A DNA stretch of 64,000 bases from Cinnamomum chago (lineage: Eukaryota; Streptophyta; Magnoliopsida; Laurales; Lauraceae), in contig CP142456.1 of the NCBI GenBank assembly GCA_038049695.1, positions 44,434,001 to 44,498,000 on the forward strand. The letters run 5' to 3'. The translations under genes and the position numbers were made by a program. Shown piece after piece: positions 23,637-34,792 of the stretch. The notes below the pieces were generated by a model. The model was not told where the DNA came from, did not search any database, and saw only the letters and a list, made by a program, of their open reading frames with translations. Position 1 is the stretch's first letter, and each line of letters opens with the position of its first letter.

Positions 23637-24134
23637 TATACACCCCTTGGACGTCCTACACTAGAATCCACGCCCAAAACCCCTATGCAAGAGTTGCACA
23701 TCTCTTCTCTTCTTTCTTCTAGTTCTCTTCTAGTTTCCTTGGAGTTTCTAGTAGGGTTTTCTGTTGAAGATCCCACATATCTTCTTGAGAAAAGAGATAT
23801 GATAAATGGGTCATAGCGTGAAAGATCAAAAGGTCTTGGAGATTCTTGTTTGATATGTGAAAGAGGTTCATCATCAAAGAAAGACGTAACTTCTCCATTA
23901 GAGCACAACCGGGCTTCTAAGGTATAATCTACTTCCGTGCATGTTGTAGATTCTTATGGATGCTTGTTGGGTTCTGTTCTATCTTCTAGATATGTTTATT
24001 TACTGATCATGATGGCTGAGATTGAGGACATGGATCTTGGATTGGGTTTTATAGCCTTCTGGATACTTGATCCCTGAGTCAAGTGGGTCAAAAAGTTTTG
24101 AAAACCTATCCACGAGGCCCACCTATTTCTAACA
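23637..24134 (+). repeat. Outer copia-type LTR, right fragment
   Basis: Similar to the last part of the Copia 3' LTR (starting at its equivalent of about 23143), and ends CTATTTCTAACA. Its first bases, tatac, directly follow the Copia 3' LTR end. I read it as the right part of an older solo LTR into which the Copia element inserted, with the left part off the window. After it the sequence is Tat-B coding DNA, beginning tttgg, the expected TSD. Confidence 0.75.
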
Positions 24135-25052
24135 TTTGGTAATCACCGCCAAAGCAAAGAAGACGAAACAAAAGATTGGGGGCAAGTTTGTTGTTTCCTT
24201 CGTGTCTATCATGTAAGACACATATTCAGATTCAGAGCCAGAATATGATACACCGTTAAGCCAAGCTGATACTCAGTAAGTTCAACCTACTCTCACTCCA
24301 TTGGAGACACCTACCGACGTAGAAGACCCTGCGTCTGCTTTCTTCATCGTTCCGGCAACTACGGCAGAAGAAAAGCTAATCTTCTTCCACATATCAGAAG
24401 CTTCTTCATCAAAATCTTCACTTGAACCCTTCCAAAACAAATGTATGCCTTAGCTATCCCTGTATAATGGTACAAGCTATCATGAAGAAAATGGGCTATG
24501 ATGCTTAGAATTCAATCGGTTTAGGAGGCGGCCATTGTATTCTCACGCCATTGGAACCCACCCTGATCAAAAGTCAACTGGAGGATTGGAAACTCCACTG
24601 TCATATAGACAAGTCTTCGTACGGGTTGGGGTATGATCCTGACACTCCCATGGGACAGTTGACACAAAGGCTGCAAAGTTGTTTTTCCAATCAGGCCTCA
24701 ACATCTCATGTTCATGAAGAATTGATCTCCCTGGATATCTCTTTGAAGAGTCACTTGTCGAGAATCCAGGAAGCTCATCCAATTGGTACGATTTCTCTGA
24801 TAATGAAGAAGAATTGCCCGACGACACAGAAACACAGTTTTCTGATCAAGAAGAACCATCATCTCCAAAAGAAGTGCCCTACTTTGACCTAGTTTCAGCA
24901 GATGATTGGGACTATCTCATAGCAAGTCTTGAGAAGAGTACTGATCAAGAAGGCCCATGGACGAAAGCAGAGCCTTGGTTTGTAAATACCTTTGGAACTT
25001 CAGAAGGCCATGTTGAATTGGAAGCCTCCAAAAATATTGTGGAGGAACCACC
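24135..25052 (+). pseudogene. Tat-B linker with G-patch-like motif
   Basis: Corresponds to 59334-60256 of Tat-A. Includes the reading VQAIMKKMGYDA (near 24472-24507), an ILTPLEPTLIKSQLEDWKLH stretch (from about 24540), SSYGLGYDPDTPMGQL, and an acidic stretch (24814-25050: PDDTETQFSDQEEPSSPKEV, then SLEKSTDQEGPW). A Gly-rich G-patch-like segment between protease and RT is known from Ogre-type Tat elements; the link is inference. Frameshifts and stops break it. Confidence 0.75.
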
Positions 25053-26046
25053 TGTTGGAATATAGGTGGGCCATTCGGATAGGTTTCAAAACTTTTGATC
25101 CACTTAATGCAGGGATCAACTATCTAGAAGGCAATAAACCCAATCCAGGATGCAATCTCTCAAACTCATAAACCATGTGCAGCAACATAACCTATCTAGA
25201 AGATAGAAAATAGCACCTAAACATGCAACCACCAAATCTACAATATACAAAGATGTAGATTATACCTTTGGAGCTTAATTGTGCTCTAATAGAGAATTTG
25301 AATTCTTTCTTTGATGATGAACACCTTCACTTAATCAAATCAGAATCTCCAACACCTTTTGATCTTCCAAGCTATGACCCGTATCAGATTCTCTTTTCTC
25401 AAGAAGATGGTGGAATCTCCAAGAGAAAAACCCTAGAGGAAACTAGAAGATAAACTAGAAGAGGGAGAGGAAGAGGAGTGTGCAACACTTGCACAAAAGG
25501 GGCTTGGGCGTGAATTCCAAGATGGAATTAATGCATGGGGACGTCCAAGGCACTCCTCTCCCCTTTTTATAGCACTTAAGCAACCACCTCATTCTAATTG
25601 AAATAGAAGTCTTACTTCCACAATAATTAGTTGTTTACTAAATCACTATTAGAAGTCTTACTTCAAATATGATTAGTAACTTTCTCTTTTTCTAATTAAA
25701 ATAGAAGTCTCACTTCCATTAATAATTAGTAACTTACTATTACCACTATTAGAAGTCTCACTTCAAATAGAAATAGTAACTTTCTATTTCCTTTTAGAGT
25801 TGTACTATAATTAGTATCTTTTTAATATCTTGGGCTAGCGTGGGGACCACTAGGGGTTCCTTAGAAAGCTGGCTCCAACTAGGACACGTGACCCCACATC
25901 TCATGTGCAATCCGGGCCCACAGTTAATTGTAAATAATTCCACTATATAAATGCAATTGCACTCCTGTCTTAGGAATAAATTACAATGAAGACCCTAAAC
26001 TTCCACATTAGCACAAGTAGGCCCCTCCATCTATATCCATGGATCA

Positions 26047-28908
26047 TGTCGTGACCCCGGACAGGATCCCTGGGCCCGCGACGTGTGATGGTGTGTTCTC
26101 CCCACAGGTTCCCCTCGGTGAGGATTCCCGAAACACGCGAAATCTGACTCACATGAACAAGATTGCGGAAGCGTGTAGTAAATCACATCAAGACGAGCAC
26201 TAATAAATCTTTAAGTGCTATGACAAATAATAACAAGACATAGTATCAAAAGAAAGGAGTTAACATGGCATTCCCATCATAGTTCAAGTTATGAGACTAC
26301 ACAAAAGTAAGTTAAGTTTAGTTACATCCCATAAGAGGCCAACAGAGGCCAATACAGCTCTCAAAATGATAAAAGAACCCAAGGACAAAATGTAGCGAAA
26401 CTCAAGACACCGCCCGACATCTAGATGACATTGTCGGGCTGCCACTCTCGGATTGGGGGTGGCTCAAGAGCCTCCTCCGGACGCTCCTCCTCAAAGGCAA
26501 CGTCTCCTGCACCTGGGCACCAACATACAAGGATCAAACACAACGGTTTGGTAGGTAATCAATTTAGGTACAAGTATAGAACCATGAACATTTTAAGAAA
26601 ATCATAAACACGAATCACTGATTTGAAATACTCAATTGAGTGAGGTACATTTTCGAGAATACATAAAAAAACTGAGTAGTACGGATACATATATTATCAT
26701 GAATAGTTACAATCCACAAAGAGCCCATCCTTTCTCTATCATATATAATGAAAAGAGCAAGCACGCACGACAAGCACGATATACATAATATAATCACGAC
26801 ACGATTCCCACATATACGGGGATTCCGACCGCGGAACCGGACATGCACGATATGCTGCAGACAGTCCACATGTTTAAGGACCCCCAGACAGTGATCAAAT
26901 TGAAAGGGCAGTCCAAGCTCACTGGTGTTCACTTAAATTCATGAATGCACAAAACACGCAAAACACTGTCTAAACGTGTCGAGATAAAAAGGGGAAAGTC
27001 ACTTATCAAAACACGACGAACACGACTAGCAAAAGGCATAATTAATATGCATAACACACTTAAGAAGTGACCCTTTTTTCTTGAAACAAATCTTCAAAAT
27101 GAGCTTGTACTAAAACTTCAAAACGAGTACAGCATGATATTCATTGTATCAAAACCGAGTACGAACACAAAGCCTATCAAGCACATGTAAGGACCTTTGG
27201 TTGATCTTTGTATAAACGAAGCCCAAATGTTGGAATTTAAAATAGAATTGGTGTCCCGGAAGTTCAAGGACATCTCGGGTTTCGAGCGCACAATATCAAG
27301 CTAAAGGTCACTTAACATGTTCTAGTTTTCCTTATTGCAAATACTCTTCAAAACAGGCAATTTGTCAATTTCGGTTAGCTAACGGTCAGATGTCGGCTAG
27401 CCGAACTAGGATCTGGCGGCTAGCCGCTAGCTGACTGATAGGCTGACCGCTAGAACTTAGGTCAGAAACTTAGCTCTCTGGAAAAGGAGTCGAAATGACT
27501 TCGGTTGGCTTACGGTTAGCCGAAATGGAAGCTGGCGGCTAGCCGTAAGCTGACCGTAGGGCTGACCGCTGAACCTTGATTCAAAAGCCAGCTACTGGAA
27601 AAGGAACCGCCAAGTTCGGTCACCTCGCGGTTAGCTGCAATGGGGATTTCGGCTAGCTGCCAGCTGACCGACACTGCACGGGAAGTGTAGTTCAGTTCAG
27701 ATTTTGTCATTTCCTTCTTCCTTTCTTCTTGTTTCTCATTCCACCTGCACTCCCCTGAGCCTCCATGCTCTCCAAGGGATAAAACACGCCTCTTTCACAA
27801 TTCCAACATTCAATCCAAGGAATTCCAACATTCAATCCAAGGAAAACATGATCATGAAGCTTTTAAATAAGTTTATATGCAAAATTTATAGAATAACAAT
27901 GTAATCTAAAATACACATGCGACATTGATCCTATAGAGATTGCTTACCTTTGCCCAAATGCTAAACAATCCTCTCCAAGCACTCTTACTCAAGAGCTAAG
28001 CCAACACTACAAGAATCCCAAGGGAAAACAATTCAAACTCAACAAAAATGAAAACAAAGAACCCATTTTCACAAAAGGGTTTGTAAACATGAAAAATAAG
28101 ATTTTAAGGAACTAAAAAGACTTCATTAAGGAGATGGGTTGGAGTTCTTACCTAGAAAAGGTCAAACAAGAGAGGAGGAAGAAAATGGAGCTCTTGCCCA
28201 ACTTGGAACTTCACGAAATTTGCATCAATGGAAAGCTTAGGATGAGAGGAAGAAGGTGATGGTCTTGGAATCTTCTTTGGAGTGTTCTAGCTTGATCATT
28301 CAAGAGAACAAAGTGGAAGGAAAAGGCTTTCTCTCCTTTGGCTGCTCTAGGGTTAGGGTTTGAGAATGAGGAGAGTGAAGGAGAAAGAGAGTAGTTGACT
28401 TAAAACACTTGCAATGGGGCCCAAATGGCCAAATCTTGTATCAATGAAAACATGATCTTGCGGGCCTCGAATGAACTCGACGAAGAAGGATAAAACGATC
28501 CTAGAAATATCTAGTTTTCCAAAAGTATATTTTTGGCATGGTTTTGAGATCTCGAAAATTGTGTCCAGATTTGTGTATAAAAGACAACTTTACCCTTTTT
28601 GGGCTAGAACTTGGGTTTTTGGGCTTCAAACATGAATGGGCTGAAAATGAGAGTTGTAACACATAGTAAAATCATTCAAATGAAATCAAAATCACAATTA
28701 AAACGGAAACCGATGAGATCCTCTCAAGCTTACACATGCACTCAGGCCTTCCTGAGTGTGTCTGACTAACACTAAACGTTCTCAAAATTCCCAAAGCTAT
28801 GTCCAAGACTAAAACTAATTATTTCTACCCAACGACAACTAAACCCATTTAGGACTAAACACCCACTAATCACACACTAATCGAATCGATCTAGGTCGGG
28901 GTCTAACA
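26047..28908 (-). mobile_element. Solo LTR, delta family (Tekay-like, 2862 bp)
   Basis: Starts TGTCGTGACCCCGG and ends GGTCTAACA, with TSD gatca at 26042-26046 and 28909-28913. The sister copia LTR has the unfilled site at 32206-32210. Its ends and overall plan resemble gamma (the Tekay LTR), but it is a separate family. Homologous to the LTR beginning at 34793 except in the palindrome cluster. Confidence 0.93.
27370..27685. repeat. Palindrome cluster, core GCTAGC (delta LTR)
   Basis: Perfect palindromes TCGGCTAGCCGA (27393-27404), GCGGCTAGCCGC (27416-27427) and CGGCTAGCCG (27536-27545), with decayed GGTTAGCT and CGGCTAGCT copies near 27373, 27513, 27630 and 27650. The spacer agctctctggaa (27472-27483) and the ctactggaa near 27592 also occur in the CTCGAG cluster at 46184-46462. 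No GTCGAC or CTCGAG unit is present here. Confidence 0.87.
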
Positions 28909-29688
28909 GATCAATTGGACCTGTCCACCAAATTAGATCCATATCTTATTATCCTTGAGCCCCAATTAATTATAGTAATCATTTGGTACCGATCCAATTA
29001 ACTCTTAATCGGAATGGGTGCGCACTTACCAATGATAAATCCATTAATTGGCACAAGGGGATATTAAAGATAGATTCCATCTTGACCATTGAATGTTCCC
29101 ACAACTCTACTACCACATACCCAAATCACTGAGGTGTTGACCTACAATTGGCCTCACTCATTGGTGATTCGAAGCAAATGAACAGATAGAAACTTGAGTT
29201 CATTAATGTCTTAAGATTATGAGCCTATTGCTAGGAAATTATGAGAGCAGACCTTAAAATAAAGATAGTGTATATAAGGTGCTTCTCATGGTCCTTCAAT
29301 ACATCCAATGTACCAGCACCATGATCCAGAATCTTACGTTCCGATGATCGAGACAAATCACACTATCTCATAGTGATCAAAGTGCTGCAACCTTGTCAGA
29401 TGAGATGTCCAATCTCATCACCGGTTGTGAAGATATTTAAGTATAAGATTTGCAATACATATCTCCTGTATGTGAATCTCATCCATACACATGTATTACA
29501 TCTAGTATACTTGTGGACTCCGGTTCATCTCATGAACCATTATGTCATTTGTATTGGTTATGTGCAAGTATATAATTAAACACCATTCATCTCATGAAAG
29601 GAAAGCATGATTGTATTGATAAATAAAGAAATGAATCAATTTATTACATCATATACTTGGTATTGAGACCATCAAAACTAACGCCACC

Positions 29689-31217
29689 TTCAAACCTTCC
29701 AACAGAAGATCTTGCTCAAAAGATAGAATTGGGGACACTTGATAACCCACGTCCTGTATTCATAAGTAAGAATATAAAGGATGATGAGTTACCCGAGTAT
29801 ATCTCTTTTCTTCATGAGTTCGTTGATTGTTTTACATGGTCTTATGCTGAAATGCCTGGAAGACTAGGGTCCAGGCATTTCAAAATAGCAGTCCACAAAC
29901 TCAATTTGCAAAAAGATATCAAGCCTGTCAAACAAGGCTAAAGAAGATTCCGTCCTGATGTGATGGACAAAATTGAACAAGAAGTTCAGAAACTCAAAAG
30001 CGTTGACTTCATTCGCGAGGAACAACATCCTGAATGGTTAGCCAACATCGTCCCCGTGATAAAGAAAAATGGGCAGATTAGGGTCTGTATTGACTATAGA
30101 GATCTAAATAATGTGTGCCCTAAAGATGAATTCTCGTTCCTCATACCAGAGGTGATGATTGACAACACCTGTGGGTTTGAATGAATGCCATTCATGGATG
30201 GCTTCTCTGACTACAATTAGATAAACATGCATCCTGAAGATGAAAAGCATACATCATTTTGGACCCCGTTTGGCGTGTATTACTTCACTGTCATGCCATT
30301 TGGTCTGAAAAATGCTAGTGCAACATATCAGAGGGCTATGATGAAGATATTCCAAGATATACAGCACAAGATGGTCAAATGTTATGTTGATGACCTTGCC
30401 GTCAAAAGCCGAAGAAAATAAGACAATCTCAAAGATCTTCGAGAAGTCTTCCTCCGACTTCGCAAACACAAACTGCGAATGAATGCACTAAAATGCTTCG
30501 TCGGTGTCTCATCGGGTAAGTTTCTCGGATTCATAGTTCGAAAAATCCGGAATAGAACTTGACCCCACCAAAGTCAAGGCTATCCTAGAAATGCCATCTC
30601 CAAGGACCCTAAGAGAACTAAAAGGGCTTCAAGGAAGATTGGCGTACATCCGATGGTTCATCTCCAATCTGTCAGGGAAGTGCCATCCATTTTCTTGCTT
30701 GATGAAGAAAGGTGTGGACCTTGTTTGGGATGCTGAATGTGAAGCTGCATTTCAAGACATCAAAACATACCTGACCAAACCTCTAGTGTTGGCTGCCCCC
30801 ACAACTGGAAAACCATTCATCTTGTACACAAGTGCTCTTGATTATTCTTTGGGCACTCTAGTCGCACAAGAAAATGATGAAAGAAAAAAAGCTGCTCTAC
30901 ATTACCTTAGTCGCATGTTAGTAGGTGCAGAGCATCGCTACTCTCCAGTCGAAAAAAATGCCTTGTAGTGATGTTTGTCATACAAAAGCCACGTCACTAC
31001 CTACTGTCCAAGACAGTCTACCTGATGTCGAGGATCAATCTCTTAAAGGTCCTTGTCACAAAAGCAGGTTTATTCAATGCTTGACTACCAAAATGGTCCA
31101 TCCTTCTATCGCAATTCGATATTAGGTATGTATCATAAAAAGCAATCACAGATCAAGCTCTAGAAGACTTTCTCGCAGAGCATCCATTGCTTAAATATTC
31201 TCCACTAAAGGATGATC
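29689..31217 (+). pseudogene. Tat-B reverse transcriptase and start of RNase H
   Basis: RT: QKIELGTLDNPRPVFISKNI (from about 29717), KSVDFIREEQHPEWLANIVP, IRVCIDYRDLNNVCPKDEF, the FWTPFGVYYFTVMPFGLKN block, and the catalytic YVDD (codons at 30383-30394). RNase H begins after 30590 (TLRELKGLQGRLAYIRWFIS, VWDAECEAAFQDIKTYLTKP). Stops at about 29940 (CAA to TAA against Tat-A), 30183 and 30219 (CAG to TAG) and a frameshift near 30955 kill the copy. It ends at the TSD tgatc at 31213-31217. Confidence 0.9.
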
Positions 31218-32981
31218 TGTTGGAAAATAGGTGGGCCTTTCAGATAAGTTTCAAAAACTTTTGACCCACTTGATGCAGGGATCAATAATCTAGAAGGCAA
31301 CAATACCCAATCCAGGATGCAATCCCTCAAACTCATAAATCATGTACAACAATATATATTATCTAAAAGATAGAAAACAGCACATAAACATGCAACCACG
31401 AAATCTACAGTATACAAGGATGTAGATATACCTTTGGAGCTTTATAGTGCTCTAATGGAGAATTTGAGTTCTTTCCTTTGATGATGAACACCTTCAATAT
31501 CCAATTCTGAATCTCCAACACCTTTTGATCTTCCATGCTATTACCCGTATTAGATCTCTTTTCTCAAGAAGATGGTGGAATCTCCAAGAGAAAACCTAAC
31601 TTGTAACTCTAAGGAACTAAAGGTGAAAGAGAGGAGAATTTAGAGAGGAAGAGAACTTGTGCAACACTTGCACAAGGGGCTGAAGTTGCTCACACTATTA
31701 TGCACGACCAAGAGGGATTTATTCCTCTTCATATAGCCCTCCAATCCACCTCTTTTCCGATTTGAAATAGAAGTTTAACTCCCATTACAAAATAGTAAAC
31801 TTCTCCCTTGCTAGTTGCCATAAAAGTCTCACTTCCACAACAATTAGTAGCTTTCTCCTTTCTAATTAAAATAGAAGTCCTACTTCCATTAATAATTAGT
31901 ATCTTACCATTACCACTATTAGAAGTCTCACTTCAAATAGAAATAGTAACCTTCCTTTTAGAGTTCAAGTAGAATTAGTATCTTTCTAATAACTTGGACT
32001 AGCGTGGGGACCACTAGGGATTCCTTAGAAAGCTGGCTCCAACTGGGACACACGACCCCACATCTCATGTGCAATCCGGGCACACAGTTAATTACAAATA
32101 ACTTCACTATATAAATACAATTGCACTCCAGTCTTAGGAATATATTATAATGAAGACACTAAAATTCCTCAGTACCACAAGTAGGCCCCTCCATCTATAT
32201 CCATGGATCAAATGGACCTGTCCACCAAATTAGATCCATATCTTATTATCCTTGAGCCCCAATTAATTATAGTGATCATTTGGTACCGATCCAATTAACT
32301 CTTAATTGGAATGGGTACGCACTTACCAATGATAAATCCATTAATTGGCACAAGGGGATATTAAAGATAGATTCCATCTTGACCATTGAATATTCCCACA
32401 GCTCTACTACCACGTACCCAAATCACCGAGGTGTTGACCTACAATTGGCCTCACTCATTGGTGACTTAAAGCAAATGCATAGATAGAAACTTGAGTTCAT
32501 TAATGTGTAAGGATTATGAGCCTATTGCTAGGGAATTATGAGAGCATACCTTAAAGTAAAGACAATGTATATAAGGTGCTTCTCATGGTCCTTCAATACC
32601 TCCAATGTACCAGCACCATGATCCAGAATCTTACATTCCGATGATCGAGACAAATCACACTATCTCATAGTGATCAAAGTGCTGCAACCTTGTCAGATGA
32701 GATGCCCAATCTCATCAATGGTTGTGAAAATATTTAAGTATAAGATTTGCAATATATGTCTCCTGTATGTGGATCTCATCCATACACATGTATTACATCT
32801 AGTATACTTGTGGACTCCGGTTCATCTCATGAACCATTATGTCATTCGTATTGGTTATGTGCAAGTATATAATTAAACACCATTCATCTCATGAAAGGAA
32901 AGCATGATTGTATTGATAACTAAAGAAATGAATCAATTTATTACATCATATACCCTTGGTATTGAGACCATAAAACTAACA
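31218..32981 (-). mobile_element. Solo copia-type LTR (1764 bp)
   Basis: Starts TGTTGGAAAATAGG and ends AAACTAACA, with TSD tgatc at 31213-31217 and 32982-32986. The unfilled site is at 61757-61761 in Tat-A. Same length and orientation as the LTR at 25053-29683 after removal of its insert. It preserves the site that received the delta LTR in its sister. Confidence 0.94.
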
Positions 32982-32986
32982 TGATC

Positions 32987-34792
32987 TCCCAGACGAACCT
33001 GTCTACATTGTGGAGATTTCCTCATCAATTGTTTCATTGGATATGTACTTCGACGACTCAACCAGGATAAATGAAAAAGGAAAGCAGATATCAGGAATTG
33101 ACATTCTCTTTGTTAGTCCAAAAAAATACATGATTCCACACGCTTTCTCGATCTGGAACCATGTTCAAATAATGCAGTAGAATACCAAGAACTGATTATA
33201 GGATTGGAACTCACCCACGAATCCGGCATCACCCTGCTGGAAGCTTTTGGGGACTCTCAATTGATCGTCAACCAGGTGAATCAAAAATTTGAAGTTAGGA
33301 AGCCCGATTTGTTGCCATACTACAATAAGGTGCAATCGCTTTCGAAAAAAGTTTGACATCTGTCACATCAGCCACATCCTCAGAGGTGAAAACATTTATG
33401 CAGATGCCCTGGCTGGACTTGCAGCGTCTATGGCAATCCAAGAAGGGGAAAACATGCAAATTACAATGTGTCAAAGAAGGATTCTCCCTCCTCTTAACAC
33501 ACACCAAGCAGTTGCTAAATACCACCAAATGGTTGGAAGTTGGATATCCATCCTCAAACCTCTGATCGGTGATTGGAGGGATCCGTTCATTGATTACACT
33601 ATGTTCGGAATCCTACCTGAAGATCCAAAAGAATGGGTAAGCATTCAAAGTCGAGCCCCAAACTTTTGTTTGGATATTCCTTTAAAAATCCTTTATAGAA
33701 AATCATTCGACGAAGTACTTTTGTGCTGCTTGTCGCAACAAAAGGCGGAGGAAACACTCAAAGAAGTTCATGCTGGTCTTTGTGGAGCCCATCAGGCCGG
33801 TCCTAAGCTCTACGATCAGATAAAAATTTTAAGTTATTATTGGCCTACCATGGTAGTTGACGCTATGCAATTTACTAAGCGCTGCCGACAATGCCAAGTT
33901 CATGGAGATTATGTCCACATGACTCCAGAATGGCTACATCCTCCAGCGATCTCATGGCCTTTTGAAGCCTGGGGTATGGACATCATGGTCATATCTCTCC
34001 CCCATCAAGCAAAGGTCATCGCTTCATCTTCGCCGCTACAGATTATTTCTCCAAGTGGTCAGAAGCATTTGCGCTTAGTAAAATGAAGACCTCATCAGTC
34101 CTTCAGTTTTTGCTCACCAACAGTATTTGTCGCTTTCGCATACCTAAAAGATTCGTCCATGATAACGGACCACAATTCCGGGATCATAGATTCTATAGGT
34201 TCTGTGACAAGTACAAAATCCAAAGTTGTCCTTCGACTCCATATAATCCGGCAGTGAATGGACTAGCAGAAGCCTTCAACAAGACACTCTGCAAAATTCT
34301 GAAGAAAATGTTCTCTAGTCACAAAAGAGACTGGGGCAACAAACTACCAAAAGCTTTATGGGCCTATCGAACCACTGTCTGAGGACCAAACCATAGGACA
34401 CCATTCTCATTGGTCTATGGATGCAAAGTTGTTGTCCCTTTGGAAGTACAAATTCCTTAAGGGTATTTTTGCAAAATGACATGATGCAAGAAAGAAATGT
34501 CAAATTGAGACTCCGAGAGCTGGATAATCTCGATGAGAGACGGCTCGAAGCTCTACAAAACATTGATCTTTACCAAGCACGCATGGTAAGATCTTTCGAC
34601 AAGAAGGTCAGGCAACGCGCCTACAAAAAGGGAGACACGGTTCTTGCAATAAAAAGGCCAATGGTTTTCTCCCACAAATTCGAAGGGAAGTTCGAACCAA
34701 AATGGGAGGGACCCTTCATCATCAACAAAGTCTTCTCCAACGGCGCATGCGCTTTTCTAAACATGGAGGGCGACAGATTTATTGTTAGACCC
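32987..34792 (+). pseudogene. Tat-B archaeal-type RNase H and integrase
   Basis: From about 33030 to 33440 comes the second RNase H typical of Tat elements (YFDDSTRINEKG, then FDICHISHILRGENIYADAL). Integrase follows from about 33640: HHCC zinc finger (VHAGLCGAHQAGPKL to KRCRQCQ), first catalytic Asp in WGMDIM (near 33976), the DNGPQFRDH block with the second Asp (near 34161), and the Glu in GLAEAFNKTL (near 34270). The C-terminal KGDTVLAIKRPM and FEPKWEGPFIINKV reach 34792. Frameshifts near 33345 and 34080 and a stop at 34381 break it. The delta LTR cuts it near its end. Confidence 0.9.

Larger units (their letters stand above)
25053..29683 (-). mobile_element. Solo copia-type LTR (1764 bp net) with a nested delta LTR
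   Basis: Starts TGTTGGAATATAGG and ends AAACTAACG, with TSD ccacc at 25048-25052 and 29684-29688. The terminal base is G where A is expected. Its own sequence is 25053-26046 plus 28914-29683. Same family as the LTR of the Copia element at the left, in reverse orientation. Tat-A has the unfilled site at 60252-60256. Confidence 0.92.
24135..34792 (+). mobile_element. Tat-B: Ty3/gypsy Tat-lineage element, internal part, interrupted three times
   Basis: Colinear with the internal region of Tat-A from about 59334 to 63561. Three visible segments (24135-25052, 29689-31217, 32987-34792) are separated by a composite solo LTR and a solo LTR, each with a TSD whose unfilled site is present in Tat-A. 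Order: protease/RT linker, RT, RNase H, archaeal-type RNase H, integrase. The part before 24135 lies beyond the left edge, and the 3' end should lie beyond the right edge. Many C-to-T type stops. Confidence 0.9.
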
